Assembly (NCBI RefSeq): GCF_900168195.1
Contig: NZ_FUYX01000001.1
Location: 62,001 to 126,000, forward strand
DNA from: Allobosea thiooxidans
GTDB lineage: Bacteria; Pseudomonadota; Alphaproteobacteria; Rhizobiales; Beijerinckiaceae
DNA: 64,000 bases
Direction: 5' to 3'
A program made the translations under genes and the position numbers. Within the stretch, counting starts at the first letter, position 1, and every line of letters starts with the position of its first letter. The notes below the pieces were generated by a model. It was not told where the DNA came from, did not search any database, and saw nothing but the letters and a program-made list of their open reading frames with translations. This document shows, one piece after another, positions 13,173-21,361 of this stretch.

Positions 13173-13718
13173 ATGAACACGACGAGCCCGATGCCCGTCG
13201 CGGCCACGCAGGAGGAGCGCTGGACGCCCTATCGCCACCCTCAACCGAAGGAATCGCCGCCGGAGCTGATCGTCCCCAATGTGATCCCGACTGACGAACG
13301 CGTCTGGGTGCCGGTCGACGACAATGTCTGGTTCCGCCCCCTGCTCTTCTGCGTGTCGCGCGGCTACTGGATGAACCTGCTCAAGGTCCGCCGTGCCGGC
13401 GTGCTCTCGCGCCACCGCCACCCGCTGCCGGTCCATGGCTATGTGCTGAAGGGCAAGTGGCGCTACCTGGAGCATGACTGGGTCGCGACCGAGGGCGCCT
13501 ATGTCTATGAGGCGCCCGGCGAGACGCATACGCTGGTGGTCGATCCCGATGTCGAGGAAATGATCACCATGTTCCAGGTGAACGGCGCGATGATCTATGT
13601 CGACCCGGACGGCAAGTGCCTCGGCTATGACGACGTCTTCACCCGCATCGACAAATGCCGCGCGCACTACGCCCAGAACGGGCTGGGCGCGGAGTACGTT
13701 GATCAGTTCATCCGCTAG
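13173..13718 (+). CDS. Cupin protein of the 2,4'-dihydroxyacetophenone dioxygenase family
   Basis: 181 aa. The cupin core has metal-ligand candidates in SRHRHPLPVHGYVLKG and ETHTLVV, matching the two cupin motifs. Overall it resembles 2,4'-dihydroxyacetophenone dioxygenase-type ring/side-chain cleaving dioxygenases, but members of this family have varied or unknown substrates. The start at 13173 is chosen for the GGGAGAG RBS 5-8 bp upstream; the upstream in-frame extension is partly repeat-derived. No aromatic-degradation genes lie nearby. Confidence 0.75.
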   Translation: MNTTSPMPVAATQEERWTPYRHPQPKESPPELIVPNVIPTDERVWVPVDDNVWFRPLLFCVSRGYWMNLLKVRRAGVLSRHRHPLPVHGYVLKGKWRYLEHDWVATEGAYVYEAPGETHTLVVDPDVEEMITMFQVNGAMIYVDPDGKCLGYDDVFTRIDKCRAHYAQNGLGAEYVDQFIR

Positions 13719-13728
13719 GTCGACCTGA

Positions 13729-13822
13729 CGTCATTCTCGGGCGAAGCGAAGCGCAGACCGGAGAATCTCATGACGAGAAGGCTCTGGTTTCCGAGATGCT
13801 CGGGTCAAGCCCGAGCATGACG
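13729..13822. repeat. Palindromic intergenic repeat class C, copy 2 (inverted)
   Basis: Starts CGTCATTCTCGGGCGAAGCG and ends GGTCAAGCCCGAGCATGACG, the reverse orientation of the copy at 5825-5923. It fills the gap between the cupin gene and the fliX stop, ending 5 bp from the latter. Confidence 0.7.
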
Positions 13823-13826
13823 GTGC

Positions 13827-14234
13827 CTACCGCCCGAGCTTCGCCAGCTCGACCGCCGCGCGCAGCTCGATATGGGCCAGCACCTCGTCGAGGCGCGGAT
13901 CGTCGGTCGTCTCGCGCCGGAGCGCCAGCGTCGTGCGCAACCGCTCCAGCTCGGAGGGCAACACCCGGCCGGCCAGCAATGCCGCCTTCAGCCGATCGAG
14001 CCCGTCGAGCAGGTCGTGACCGCGCCGGGCCTGCCGGCGCTTGCGATCCTGCGAATCCTCCTGCGCCTGGACGGCGAGCAGCGTGTCGAGCGGCCCCGCC
14101 GCGCCGACCCCGCTGCTGCGGCTCGCCGTGGCGGAGTCCTGCGTCGGCAGCGAGAAGGACGCGCCGCTCGAGCGCCTCGCGGAACCGGTTGGGCCGGCGT
14201 TCGAGACGGGCGCGCGCTGGTCGATCCTGATCAT
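13827..14234 (-). CDS. fliX: Flagellar assembly regulator FliX
   Basis: 135 aa. FliX couples flagellar class II assembly to the sigma54 activator FlbD in Caulobacter. The C-terminal half (RRGHDLLDGLDRLKAALLAG ... LDEVLAHIELRAAVELAKLGR) and the N-terminal MIRIDQ fit the family in sequence and length. The longer open frame upstream of 14234 lacks family features, so the ATG at 14234 is used. It is divergent from flgI, the same arrangement as in Caulobacter, across a shared control region. Confidence 0.85.
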   Translation of the reverse strand: MIRIDQRAPVSNAGPTGSARRSSGASFSLPTQDSATASRSSGVGAAGPLDTLLAVQAQEDSQDRKRRQARRGHDLLDGLDRLKAALLAGRVLPSELERLRTTLALRRETTDDPRLDEVLAHIELRAAVELAKLGR

Positions 14235-14389
14235 CGGCGGCCTCGCTGGCATCGGGCCGAAAAGGGGGAACCGCTTTTCGGAGAGGTCCGATACGACAAA
14301 CTGATGGATCGCGATCATGCGCCGATCCAGGCGCCCGGCGATCCAGACCGTCCCAACCTCGCCCGGCATGGTTAACAGCCGGTAAAACA

Positions 14390-14406
14390 CCCGGCAAAAA
14401 CTGCCG
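14390..14406. promoter_or_regulatory. ftr-like (FlbD enhancer) site
   Basis: CCCGGCAAAAACTGCCG is an imperfect palindrome resembling the Caulobacter ftr element bound by FlbD. It lies about 95 bp upstream of the -24 element of flgI, a normal enhancer distance for a sigma54 activator. Confidence 0.6.
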
Positions 14407-14499
14407 CCCCGGCAGGAACGACAGCCCGACAAGGTTGGCGCGAAGCCCGGAACAGAACTCCAAGCGACTGACAAACAACGCTTTTCAAGTTTGACCGAG

Positions 14500-14516
14500 C
14501 TGGCACGCCGCTCGCA
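14500..14516 (+). promoter_or_regulatory. Sigma54-type promoter of flgI
   Basis: CTGGCACGCCGCTCGCA has the TGGCACG -24 block and a GC doublet in the -12 block at the invariant 10-bp spacing. The predicted transcription start is near 14527, 28 bp before the flgI ATG. Confidence 0.65.
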
Positions 14517-14554
14517 AGGCTCGGGCGACTCGAACTGTCCCTCGGTGCCGCAGC

Positions 14555-15688
14555 ATGTTCCGCAACTCCGCCCTGACGACTCTGCTGAAGCCGCTGGCCG
14601 CCCTGCTGGCCGTGGCGATCGGCCTGTCGGCTCAGCCGGTGTTCGCGCTCTCGCGCATCAAGGACCTCGCCGCCGTCGAGGGCGTGCGCACCAACCAGCT
14701 GCTCGGCTACGGCATCGTCGTCGGCCTCAACGGCACCGGCGACACGCTGAACAACACGCCCTTCACCAAGCAGTCGCTTCAGGCGATGCTGGAGCGCCTC
14801 GGCGTCAACACTCGCGGCGCCAACATGCGCACCGCCAACGTTGCCGCCGTCATGGTGACGGCGAACCTGCCGCCCTTCTCCACCCAGGGCACCCGCGTCG
14901 ACGTCACCGTCTCGGCGATGGGCGACGCCAAGTCGCTGCAGGGCGGCACGCTGCTGGTCACGCCGCTGCTCGGCGCCGATGGCGAGGTCTACGCCGTCTC
15001 GCAGGGGCCGGTCGCGATCTCCGGCTTCTCGGCCGAGGGTGACGCCAGCAAGATCACCCGCGGCGTGCCCACTGTCGGCCGCATCGCCAATGGCGGCGTC
15101 GTCGAGCGCGAGATCGACTTCGCGCTGAACAAGCTCTCGACGCTGCGCCTGTCGCTGCGCAATCCGGACCTGACCACGGCCCGCCGCATGGCCGCCGCGA
15201 TCAACGACTTCATCGGCGGCGACTCGGCCGAGCCGACCGATCCCTCGACCGTCGTCCTGCAGATCCCGCCCCGCTTCAAGGGCAACATGATCAAGCTGCT
15301 CACCGATATCGAGCAGCTGCGCGTCGAGCCCGACCAGCTCGCCCGCATCGTCATCGACGAGCGCTCCGGCATCATCGTCATGGGCAAGGACGTGCGCGTC
15401 TCCACCGTCGCCGTGGCGCAGGGCAATCTGACCGTCACGATCAGCGAAACCCCGCAGGTCAGCCAGCCCAACGAATTCGCCCGCGGCCGCACCGTGGTGA
15501 CGCCGCAGACCAGCATCAAGGTCGACACCGAGGGCGGCAACAAGCTCGCGCTCGTCAAGGAGAGCGTCACGCTGGCGGAGCTCGTCGACGGGCTCAACGC
15601 GCTGGGCATCGGCCCGCGCGACCTGATCTCCATTCTCCAGGCCATCAAGTCGGCAGGCGCCCTGCAGGCCGAAATCGAGGTGATGTGA
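14555..15688 (+). CDS. flgI: Flagellar P-ring protein FlgI
   Basis: 377 aa; forms the periplasmic P ring round the rod. It has an N-terminal Sec signal (about residues 1-31), then the hallmark SRIKDLAAVEGVRTNQLLGYGIVVGLNGTGD and the conserved C-terminal LVDGLNALGIGPRDLISILQAIKSAGALQAEIEVM. Full length. The stop overlaps the start of the rod-binding gene. Transcription probably depends on the sigma54-type promoter at 14500-14516. Confidence 0.96.
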   Translation: MFRNSALTTLLKPLAALLAVAIGLSAQPVFALSRIKDLAAVEGVRTNQLLGYGIVVGLNGTGDTLNNTPFTKQSLQAMLERLGVNTRGANMRTANVAAVMVTANLPPFSTQGTRVDVTVSAMGDAKSLQGGTLLVTPLLGADGEVYAVSQGPVAISGFSAEGDASKITRGVPTVGRIANGGVVEREIDFALNKLSTLRLSLRNPDLTTARRMAAAINDFIGGDSAEPTDPSTVVLQIPPRFKGNMIKLLTDIEQLRVEPDQLARIVIDERSGIIVMGKDVRVSTVAVAQGNLTVTISETPQVSQPNEFARGRTVVTPQTSIKVDTEGGNKLALVKESVTLAELVDGLNALGIGPRDLISILQAIKSAGALQAEIEVM

Positions 15689-16044
15689 TGTCCCCCACTC
15701 TCGCGCTTCCCGCGGCGAACCTCGCCCTCGGCATCGCCGGCAAGGTCGTCGGCGGCATCGCCGACGCGCTCGACCCCGCCAAGGCCAAGGCGAAGAAGCA
15801 GGCCGACGATTTCGAGACGATGTTCCTCGAGCAGATGACCGAGCGGCTTTTCGCCAGCGAGGGCACCGAGGGGCCGCTCGGCGAGAACGGCACCGGCGGC
15901 GGCATCTGGCGCTCGCAGCTCAGCCAGCAATATGCGCAGCAGATCCAGAAGGCGGGCGGCATCGGCCTGTCCGACCAGATCCTGCGCGATCTGATCAGCC
16001 TGCAGGAGCAGGCCGCCTCCGGAGCCCAGAATGTCGGCCGCTAA
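15688..16044 (+). CDS. flgJ: Rod-binding protein, FlgJ N-terminal type
   Basis: 118 aa, with a FlgJ/rod-binding domain: KKQADDFETMFLEQMTERLF followed by GGGIWRSQLSQQYAQQIQKAGGIGLSDQI. It lacks the C-terminal muramidase domain of enterobacterial FlgJ, as is usual in alphaproteobacteria where a separate enzyme opens the peptidoglycan. The ATG overlaps the flgI stop (TGATG); a GTG 3 bp upstream is the alternative. Part of the flgI operon. Confidence 0.85.
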   Translation: MSPTLALPAANLALGIAGKVVGGIADALDPAKAKAKKQADDFETMFLEQMTERLFASEGTEGPLGENGTGGGIWRSQLSQQYAQQIQKAGGIGLSDQILRDLISLQEQAASGAQNVGR

Positions 16045-16516
16045 GCTCCTGGACGAAAGGCCGCGCATCGCCGACGCGATCGGCGCGCGGGCGCTGATCG
16101 AGGCGGTGCTGGAGGCGCTCGGCGCACTCTCGCATCTCGTCGGCGAGGAGACCGAGCTCGTCCGTGCCGGGCGCCTGCCCGAGGCGATGAGCCGCGAGCC
16201 GCGCAAGACCGAGCTCGCCGGCGTCTATATGCGCGGCGTCGAGCAGGTGAAGCTGAATGCCGTTGCGCTCGCCCGCTTCGTTCCGGACCAGGTCAAGCGC
16301 CTGAAGGAGGCCCACCTCGCCTTCCAGGGTTTGATCGAGACCAACCAGATCGTGCTGGCGACCGCCCGCGCCGTCTCGGAATCGGTGATCCGCGATCTCG
16401 CCGCCGACGCCAACAGGCCGATGCGCGCCAATGGCTACGGCCCCGCCGCTTCGGTCGGCGCCGGCGCCTTCGCCCGGCCGAATTCCGGCCCGCTGATGGT
16501 CTCGCGGCGCCTCTGA
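16031..16516 (+). CDS. FlgN/FlbY-like flagellar protein
   Basis: 161 aa, mostly helical. The region VLEALGALSHLVGEETELVRAG plus RKTELAGVYMRGVEQVK resembles FlgN-type export chaperones of hook-associated proteins. In Caulobacter the gene in this operon position is flbY. It overlaps the rod-binding gene by 14 bp and has GGAG 6 bp before the ATG. The last 30 residues are low-complexity Gly/Ala/Pro. FlgN-like function is inferred from fold pattern and position. Confidence 0.68.
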   Translation: MSAAKLLDERPRIADAIGARALIEAVLEALGALSHLVGEETELVRAGRLPEAMSREPRKTELAGVYMRGVEQVKLNAVALARFVPDQVKRLKEAHLAFQGLIETNQIVLATARAVSESVIRDLAADANRPMRANGYGPAASVGAGAFARPNSGPLMVSRRL

Positions 16517-16689
16517 GCGCCGCGCACCTTTGGCGGCGGCGTCCGGCAATCCTCAAAATTTACCTAATTCCCTAACGGCAGATTCAATCTTTTCTACCAT
16601 TGTTGCCAATGTCGGGTAGGTCTGTCCTGCTTGCGGCAATGGACGAAACCGGCGCGACGGCGCCGTGAACGGCTCCAGAAGGAGTGGTC

Positions 16690-17142
16690 ATGGAGTTTGG
16701 CAACGCACCCCGGATCGTGGCCGCGCCCGGCGCACCGCCCGTCGCCCGTTCCGACGTCACGGCCCAGCCCGGCAGCGTCGCCGTCGATCTCCCGCCCGAG
16801 AAGACCGTGCAATCCGCCTCCGCCGGGTCGGCCGTCAATGTCGAGGTCAGGGCCGAGGATCGCGATGCGCGCAGCCGCGCCAATGGCGAGCGCCGCGCCT
16901 TCGTCAACGACCAGAACGGCCGCGCCGCGAACCGGACGGTCGACGAGACGGTCGAGCGCAAGCTCGTCATCGATCCGCAGACCCGCACGATCGTCATGCA
17001 GAAGAAGGATCGCGAGACCGGCGAGACCGTCTCCCAGCTGCCTGACGAGACGCTGCTGAAGCTGCGCGCCTACTCCCGCGAGCTGAGCGAGCGCGCCCGC
17101 GAAGACCAGGAGACGCGGCGGCAGGTCGAGCGCGAAGCCTGA
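16690..17142 (+). CDS. FlaG-like flagellar protein
   Basis: 150 aa. The N-terminal half is Pro/Ala-rich and disordered; the C-terminal half has the FlaG pattern VIDPQTRTIVMQKKDRETGE followed by TVSQLPDETLLKLRAYSREL. FlaG proteins affect filament length. The ATG at 16690 follows AGAAGGAG at 5 bp; a GTG at 16684 would overlap the RBS. A strong terminator follows at 17176. The location directly before the flagellin genes fits a filament role. Confidence 0.62.
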   Translation: MEFGNAPRIVAAPGAPPVARSDVTAQPGSVAVDLPPEKTVQSASAGSAVNVEVRAEDRDARSRANGERRAFVNDQNGRAANRTVDETVERKLVIDPQTRTIVMQKKDRETGETVSQLPDETLLKLRAYSRELSERAREDQETRRQVEREA

Positions 17143-17175
17143 CCTCAGCCAGCGCCCTTTCCCATCGTCTTCCCG

Positions 17176-17203
17176 AACCGCCCGCGCCCTGCGCGGGCGG
17201 TTT
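17176..17203 (+). terminator. Intrinsic terminator after the FlaG-like gene
   Basis: A perfect 12-bp stem AACCGCCCGCGC/GCGCGGGCGGTT with a 3-nt loop, then TTTCG. The T-tract is short, but the stem is very stable. Confidence 0.7.
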
Positions 17204-17296
17204 CGCATCTGGCGGGTGCAAGGCCAGGCCACGGATTGGCAGGCGGTTAACCATGGCCCCACAAGCGGCGACCCAACTGCAATTTGCAGGCTGAAA

Positions 17297-17311
17297 TTTA
17301 CCGCTTGTTAC
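17297..17311. promoter_or_regulatory. CtrA-like motif upstream of flagellin 1
   Basis: TTTA-CCGCTTG-TTAC matches six of eight positions of the CtrA full site TTAA-N7-TTAA. It ends 77 bp before the ATG and shares its spacer CCG(C/T)TTG with the site of flagellin 2. Confidence 0.4.
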
Positions 17312-17388
17312 GGGATAAGCCCCAGGTTCACCCGGTCCTGGCCAGAATGGCCATGACGCCAGAAGGCACCTACCAGAAGGTAACAGAA

Positions 17389-18819
17389 ATGGCTGTCTCT
17401 CTCTCCGCCGGCGTTCGCAACAACCTGCTGACGCTGCAGAACACCGCCGCTCAGGCCGCCGGCATCCAGAACCGTCTCGCCACCGGCAAGAAGGTCAACT
17501 CCGCGGTCGACAATCCGGTGAACTACTTCACCAGCCAGTCGCTGAACAATCGCGCCGACCAGCTCACGGGTCTGCTCGACGGCATCTCGAACGGCATCCA
17601 GACCATCCAGGCCGCTTCCAAGGGCATCGATGGCATCACCAAGCTCGTCAACTCGATGCAGTCGACGATCAAGCAGGCCCAGGCCGACGCGGCGCAGAAC
17701 CGCCCGACGATCACCGGAACGGGCACGAAGCTGGCTTCTGCCTCCGAAGCGGCCGTGACCAGCAAGAGCCTGAAGGACATCGCGCTCGACAAGCGCCTTG
17801 GCGCCGCCGGCGAAGTCGGCCCTCCCTATGTCCCCAACACCGCCACCGCCGCGACTGCCAGCTCGGCCGGTGACCTCGGCTTCGACCTGACCGGCGCCGC
17901 CGGCACCGATACCGCCGCGGCGATGGTGATCCAGATCGGCCGCGGCGATACGCCGACGGTCGCGAATGGCCAGCTCACGGAAATCGAGCTGACGGTCGAC
18001 GCGAACACCACCGTCCGCGACGTCGTCAACGCGATCAACAATTCCGGCGTCGCCACCGCCTTCGTCGACGAGAAGGGCCAGCTCAACGTCAAGGGAACCG
18101 GCTCGGAGAAGCTGAGCGTCGGTCTGGGCCTCGGCTCGGCCGCTGACGCTGCCGGCCCGCCGGCGGTCCCCGCGGCCGAAGGCGCCCTCGCAGCTGCCCG
18201 CACCGCCGCCGGGACCGGCGCCAACAACGCGCTGTTCGGCCTGGACCCCAACGACCGCTCCGCCGGCAAGGCCTCGTCGGGCGTCACCTCGGCGACCCGC
18301 TCGAACCTGATCCAGCAGTTCAACGACCTGCGTACGCAGATCGACGAACTGGCCAAGGACTCCGGCTTCAACGGCGTCAACCTGCTCGCCGGCGATCAGG
18401 TCTCCCTCGTCTTCAACGAGAAGACCGGTTCCAACCAGAGCAAGATGACGATCCAGGGCTCTGCGCTGACGGCCGACAACCTCGGCATCTCGCAGGCCGG
18501 CAACACCCAGCTCGCGACGCAGTTCAACTTCCAGAACGACCTCGACCTGGAGAAGGCCACCGAAGCCCTCACCGGCGCCCTCACCTCGCTGAAGTCCCTC
18601 TCCTCGACCTTCGGCTCGCAGCTCTCGGTCGCGCAGACCCGCCAGGACTTCACCAAGGAAATGGCGAACACCCTGAAGGTCGGTGCCGACAACCTCGTCA
18701 ACGCCGACGCCAACGAGGAAGCTGCCGCTCTGCTCACCCTGCAGACCCGCCAGCAGCTCTCGCAGACCGCGCTCTCGCTGGCCTCGCAGTCCGACCAGGC
18801 GGTCCTGCGTCTGTTCTGA
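17389..18819 (+). CDS. Flagellin 1
   Basis: 476 aa filament subunit. The conserved N-terminal D0/D1 region (VSLSAGVRNNLLTLQNTAAQ, NRLATGKKVNSAVDNPVNYF) and C-terminal D1/D0 region (LSVAQTRQDFTKEMANTLKV, RQQLSQTALSLASQSDQAVLRLF) flank a variable centre with a flagellin-IN-like motif (about residues 180-260). The ATG at 17389 follows AGAAGG at 8 bp; longer frames upstream are not flagellin-like. A tandem paralogue follows. FlbT, encoded downstream, would be expected to control its mRNA. Confidence 0.93.
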   Translation: MAVSLSAGVRNNLLTLQNTAAQAAGIQNRLATGKKVNSAVDNPVNYFTSQSLNNRADQLTGLLDGISNGIQTIQAASKGIDGITKLVNSMQSTIKQAQADAAQNRPTITGTGTKLASASEAAVTSKSLKDIALDKRLGAAGEVGPPYVPNTATAATASSAGDLGFDLTGAAGTDTAAAMVIQIGRGDTPTVANGQLTEIELTVDANTTVRDVVNAINNSGVATAFVDEKGQLNVKGTGSEKLSVGLGLGSAADAAGPPAVPAAEGALAAARTAAGTGANNALFGLDPNDRSAGKASSGVTSATRSNLIQQFNDLRTQIDELAKDSGFNGVNLLAGDQVSLVFNEKTGSNQSKMTIQGSALTADNLGISQAGNTQLATQFNFQNDLDLEKATEALTGALTSLKSLSSTFGSQLSVAQTRQDFTKEMANTLKVGADNLVNADANEEAAALLTLQTRQQLSQTALSLASQSDQAVLRLF

Positions 18820-18868
18820 TCCTTCGTCCGCAGAAGCGGGCAGCCCGCAGAAGGCGGGCCGAAGATGA

Positions 18869-18902
18869 AAAGGCGGCGGAGCTTCGGCTCCGCCGCCTTT
18901 TT
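18869..18902 (+). terminator. Intrinsic terminator after flagellin 1
   Basis: A 14-bp stem AAAGGCGGCGGAGC/GCTCCGCCGCCTTT with a TTCG loop, then a T-rich run. It separates transcription of the two flagellins. Confidence 0.9.
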
Positions 18903-18956
18903 CTTTGCCCGCGCCACGACTTCCGCCACGGTAACCTTACCGAGCAAACCGCCCGA

Positions 18957-18971
18957 TTAACCGTTTGTTAT
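18957..18971. promoter_or_regulatory. CtrA-like motif upstream of flagellin 2
   Basis: TTAA-CCGTTTG-TTAT matches seven of eight positions of TTAA-N7-TTAA and ends 62 bp before the ATG. Confidence 0.5.
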
Positions 18972-19033
18972 ACCTAAGGAGTCATGATCGGCCATCACCC
19001 GACTGGCGCAGAAGGCGCTTCAGGAACCCGACG

Positions 19034-20476
19034 ATGGCCAATACGATTCTTTCGAGCGGTGTCCGCAACAACCTGCTGACGCTGCAAAAGACCGCAGCCG
19101 AGCAGTCCGTGCTCCAGAACCGTCTCGCCACGGGGCGCAAGGTCAATTCAGCCATCGACAATCCGGTGAACTACTTCACTGCCCTGTCGCTCAACGATCG
19201 CTCCAGCCAGCTCACCGGCCTACTCGACGGCATCTCGAACGGCATCCAGACCATCCAGGCCGCGTCGAAGGGCATCGACAGCATCACCAAGCTCGTCGGC
19301 TCGATGCAGTCAACGATCAAGCAGGCCCAGGCCGACGCCGCCCAGAACCGCCCGACCATCACCGGCACCGGCACGACGCTGGCTTCCGCGACCGAGGCGG
19401 CCGCGACCAGCAAGAGCCTGAAGGACATCGCGCTCGACAAGCGCATCGGTGCCGCCGGCGAAGTCGGCCCTCCCTATGCTCCCAACACCGCCACCGCCGC
19501 GACTGCCAGCTCGGCCGGCGACCTCGGTTTCGACCTGACCGGCACCACCGGCGCCGCGACCGCGCGGACGATGCTCATCCAGATCGGCCGCGGCGAGACC
19601 CCGGTGCCGACCGTCGCGAATGGCCAGTTGACCGAAATCCAGGTCAGCCTGGATGCGAACACCACCGTCCGCGACGTCGTCAACGCGATCAACAATTCCG
19701 GCGTCGCCACCGCCTTCGTCGACGAGAAGGGCCAGCTCAATGTCAAGGGCACCGGCTCGGAGACCTTGACGGTCGGAATCGGCCTGGGTGCGTCGGCTGC
19801 CGTCGCCGGCCCGCCGGCTCAGACCGATGCCGAGGCTGCCCTCGCCGCCGCCCGCACCGCCGCCGCCGGCGGCACCAGCAACGCGCTGTTCGGCCTCACC
19901 ATCGGCAATCGCACCAACGGTGTCGATTCCTCCAACATCACGTCCGCCACCCGTTCGAACCTGATCCAGCAGTTCAACGACCTCCGCAAGCAGGTCGACG
20001 AACTCGCCAAGGATTCGAGCTTCAACGGCATCAACCTCCTCGCCGGCGACCAGCTCACCATCGCCTTCAACGAGAAGACCGGCGCCAACCGCACCAAGCT
20101 CGACATCCAGGGCACCAACCTGACCGCCGACAATCTCGGCATCTCCCAGGCGGTGAATACCCAGCTGGACGGCTACTTCAACTTCCAGAACGACCTCGAT
20201 CTCGACAAGGCGACGAGCGCCCTCACCGGCGCCCTGACCTCGCTGAAGTCGCTGGCCTCGACCTTCGGCTCGCAGCTCTCGGTCGCGCAGACCCGCCAGG
20301 ACTTCACCAAGGAGATGGCGAATACCCTGACGATCGGCGCCGACAACCTCGTCCTCGCCGACTCGAATGAGGAAGGCGCCAAGCTGCTCGCCCTCAACAC
20401 CCGCCAGCAGCTCTCGCAGACCGCGCTCTCGCTCGCTTCGCAGGCGGACCAGAGCGTGCTGCGGCTCTTCGGCTGA
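19034..20476 (+). CDS. Flagellin 2
   Basis: 480 aa, a close paralogue of flagellin 1 along its whole length, including the central domain. The most variable parts are the N-terminal ten residues, the linker near residues 270-320 and scattered central substitutions. It retains the C-terminal coiled region ending QSVLRLFG. It has its own CtrA-like upstream motif. flbT starts 46 bp after the stop with no terminator between, so flagellin 2, flbT and flaF may share a transcript. Confidence 0.93.
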   Translation: MANTILSSGVRNNLLTLQKTAAEQSVLQNRLATGRKVNSAIDNPVNYFTALSLNDRSSQLTGLLDGISNGIQTIQAASKGIDSITKLVGSMQSTIKQAQADAAQNRPTITGTGTTLASATEAAATSKSLKDIALDKRIGAAGEVGPPYAPNTATAATASSAGDLGFDLTGTTGAATARTMLIQIGRGETPVPTVANGQLTEIQVSLDANTTVRDVVNAINNSGVATAFVDEKGQLNVKGTGSETLTVGIGLGASAAVAGPPAQTDAEAALAAARTAAAGGTSNALFGLTIGNRTNGVDSSNITSATRSNLIQQFNDLRKQVDELAKDSSFNGINLLAGDQLTIAFNEKTGANRTKLDIQGTNLTADNLGISQAVNTQLDGYFNFQNDLDLDKATSALTGALTSLKSLASTFGSQLSVAQTRQDFTKEMANTLTIGADNLVLADSNEEGAKLLALNTRQQLSQTALSLASQADQSVLRLFG

Positions 20477-20522
20477 TCCGGCCGACGCCGGCCCCTCCTC
20501 CAGCCAGAAAGCCCAGGCAGAC

Positions 20523-20915
20523 ATGGCTCTCAAGGTCGAGCTCAAGCCGCGCGAGCGGATCATCATCGGCCAGGTGGTGATCCGCAACGACGAGCAGCGC
20601 ACGCGCTTCTTCATCGAGGGCGACGCACCGATCCTGCGCGAGAAGGACATCCTTACGGCCGCCACCGCGGACAGCCCGGCCAAGAAGATCTATTTCGCCA
20701 TCCAGCTCATGTATCTGGTGCAGGACCCCACGCATCAGCACGAGATCTTCTTCGGTCTCGTCCGCGACTTCCTCGCCGCTGCGCCCAGCGCTCTGCCCTA
20801 TGTTCACGAGATCAATAACCGCATTTTAAGCGGCGAACTCTACAAGGCTCTCAAGGCTGCCAAAAAGCTGATCGCGTACGAAGCGGAACTGATCGAGCAT
20901 GCAAAACGGGTTTAA
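20523..20915 (+). CDS. flbT: Flagellin mRNA regulator FlbT
   Basis: 130 aa. FlbT represses flagellin translation by acting on the flagellin mRNA 5' leader until hook assembly is complete. MALKVELKPRERIIIGQVVI, the FFIEGDAPILREKDIL segment and the helical C-terminus are diagnostic. The start at 20523 is the family start; the longer frame runs back into flagellin 2. It overlaps flaF by 17 bp, as in other alphaproteobacteria. Confidence 0.92.
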   Translation: MALKVELKPRERIIIGQVVIRNDEQRTRFFIEGDAPILREKDILTAATADSPAKKIYFAIQLMYLVQDPTHQHEIFFGLVRDFLAAAPSALPYVHEINNRILSGELYKALKAAKKLIAYEAELIEHAKRV

Positions 20916-21270
20916 CGCCTACGCCGCCGCTGCCAAGGCAGCCCAATCCGTCGTTTCGCCCCGCGAGCTCGAAGCCTCCCTGCTGATCAAGGCCGCCACC
21001 CGCCTCCAGGCCGTCGCCGACGACTGGAGCGCGCGCGAGCGGGAACTCGACGAGGCGCTCACCTACAACCGCCGGCTCTGGACCCTGCTGGTCTCCGCCG
21101 TGATCGCCGAGGACAACCCGCTCCCGGTCGGAATCAAGACCAATATTCTCGGTCTTGCGAACTTCATCTTCAACCAGACCTTCAAGATCGCCGCCGACCC
21201 GAAGCCGCAGAGCCTCGGCGTGCTCGTCAGCATCAACCGCGACATCGCCGCCGGCCTGCGCGGGCGCTGA
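20899..21270 (+). CDS. flaF: Flagellin secretion/translation factor FlaF
   Basis: 123 aa. FlaF is needed for flagellin synthesis and secretion and opposes FlbT. Family features: N-terminal YAAAAKAAQSVVSPRELEASLL, then RRLWTLLVSAVIAEDNPLP and the NILGLANFIFNQT segment. Translation is coupled to flbT by overlap. A bidirectional terminator follows. Confidence 0.9.
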   Translation: MQNGFNAYAAAAKAAQSVVSPRELEASLLIKAATRLQAVADDWSARERELDEALTYNRRLWTLLVSAVIAEDNPLPVGIKTNILGLANFIFNQTFKIAADPKPQSLGVLVSINRDIAAGLRGR

Positions 21271-21307
21271 CGCCCCGCTCCGGTCCGCCGGAAGCTTCGC
21301 TCAAAAT

Positions 21308-21340
21308 GAAAACGCCGCCCCGACCCGGGCGGCGTTTTCG
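21308..21340. terminator. Bidirectional terminator between flaF and flgL
   Basis: A 13-bp stem GAAAACGCCGCCC/GGGCGGCGTTTTC with a 6-nt loop; T-runs follow on both strands. It lies between the convergent genes flaF (+) and flgL (-). Confidence 0.88.
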
Positions 21341-21361
21341 TTTTGGCGTCCTGGCGCGTGT

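Larger units (their letters stand above)
14235..14554. promoter_or_regulatory. fliX-flgI divergent control region
   Basis: A 320-bp gap without a gene. It holds a CtrA-like TTAA-N7-TAAA (14372-14386), an ftr-like palindrome (14390-14406, with a further CCCCGGCAGG directly after it) and a sigma54-type promoter (14500-14516) reading toward flgI. No convincing promoter for fliX was found by eye. Confidence 0.7.

Noticed and set aside
19003-19022. CTGGCGC...GGCGC resembling a sigma54 promoter just before flagellin 2
   Set aside because: Spacing fits GG-N10-GC, but the predicted transcription start would fall at the start codon, leaving no room for a ribosome binding site.
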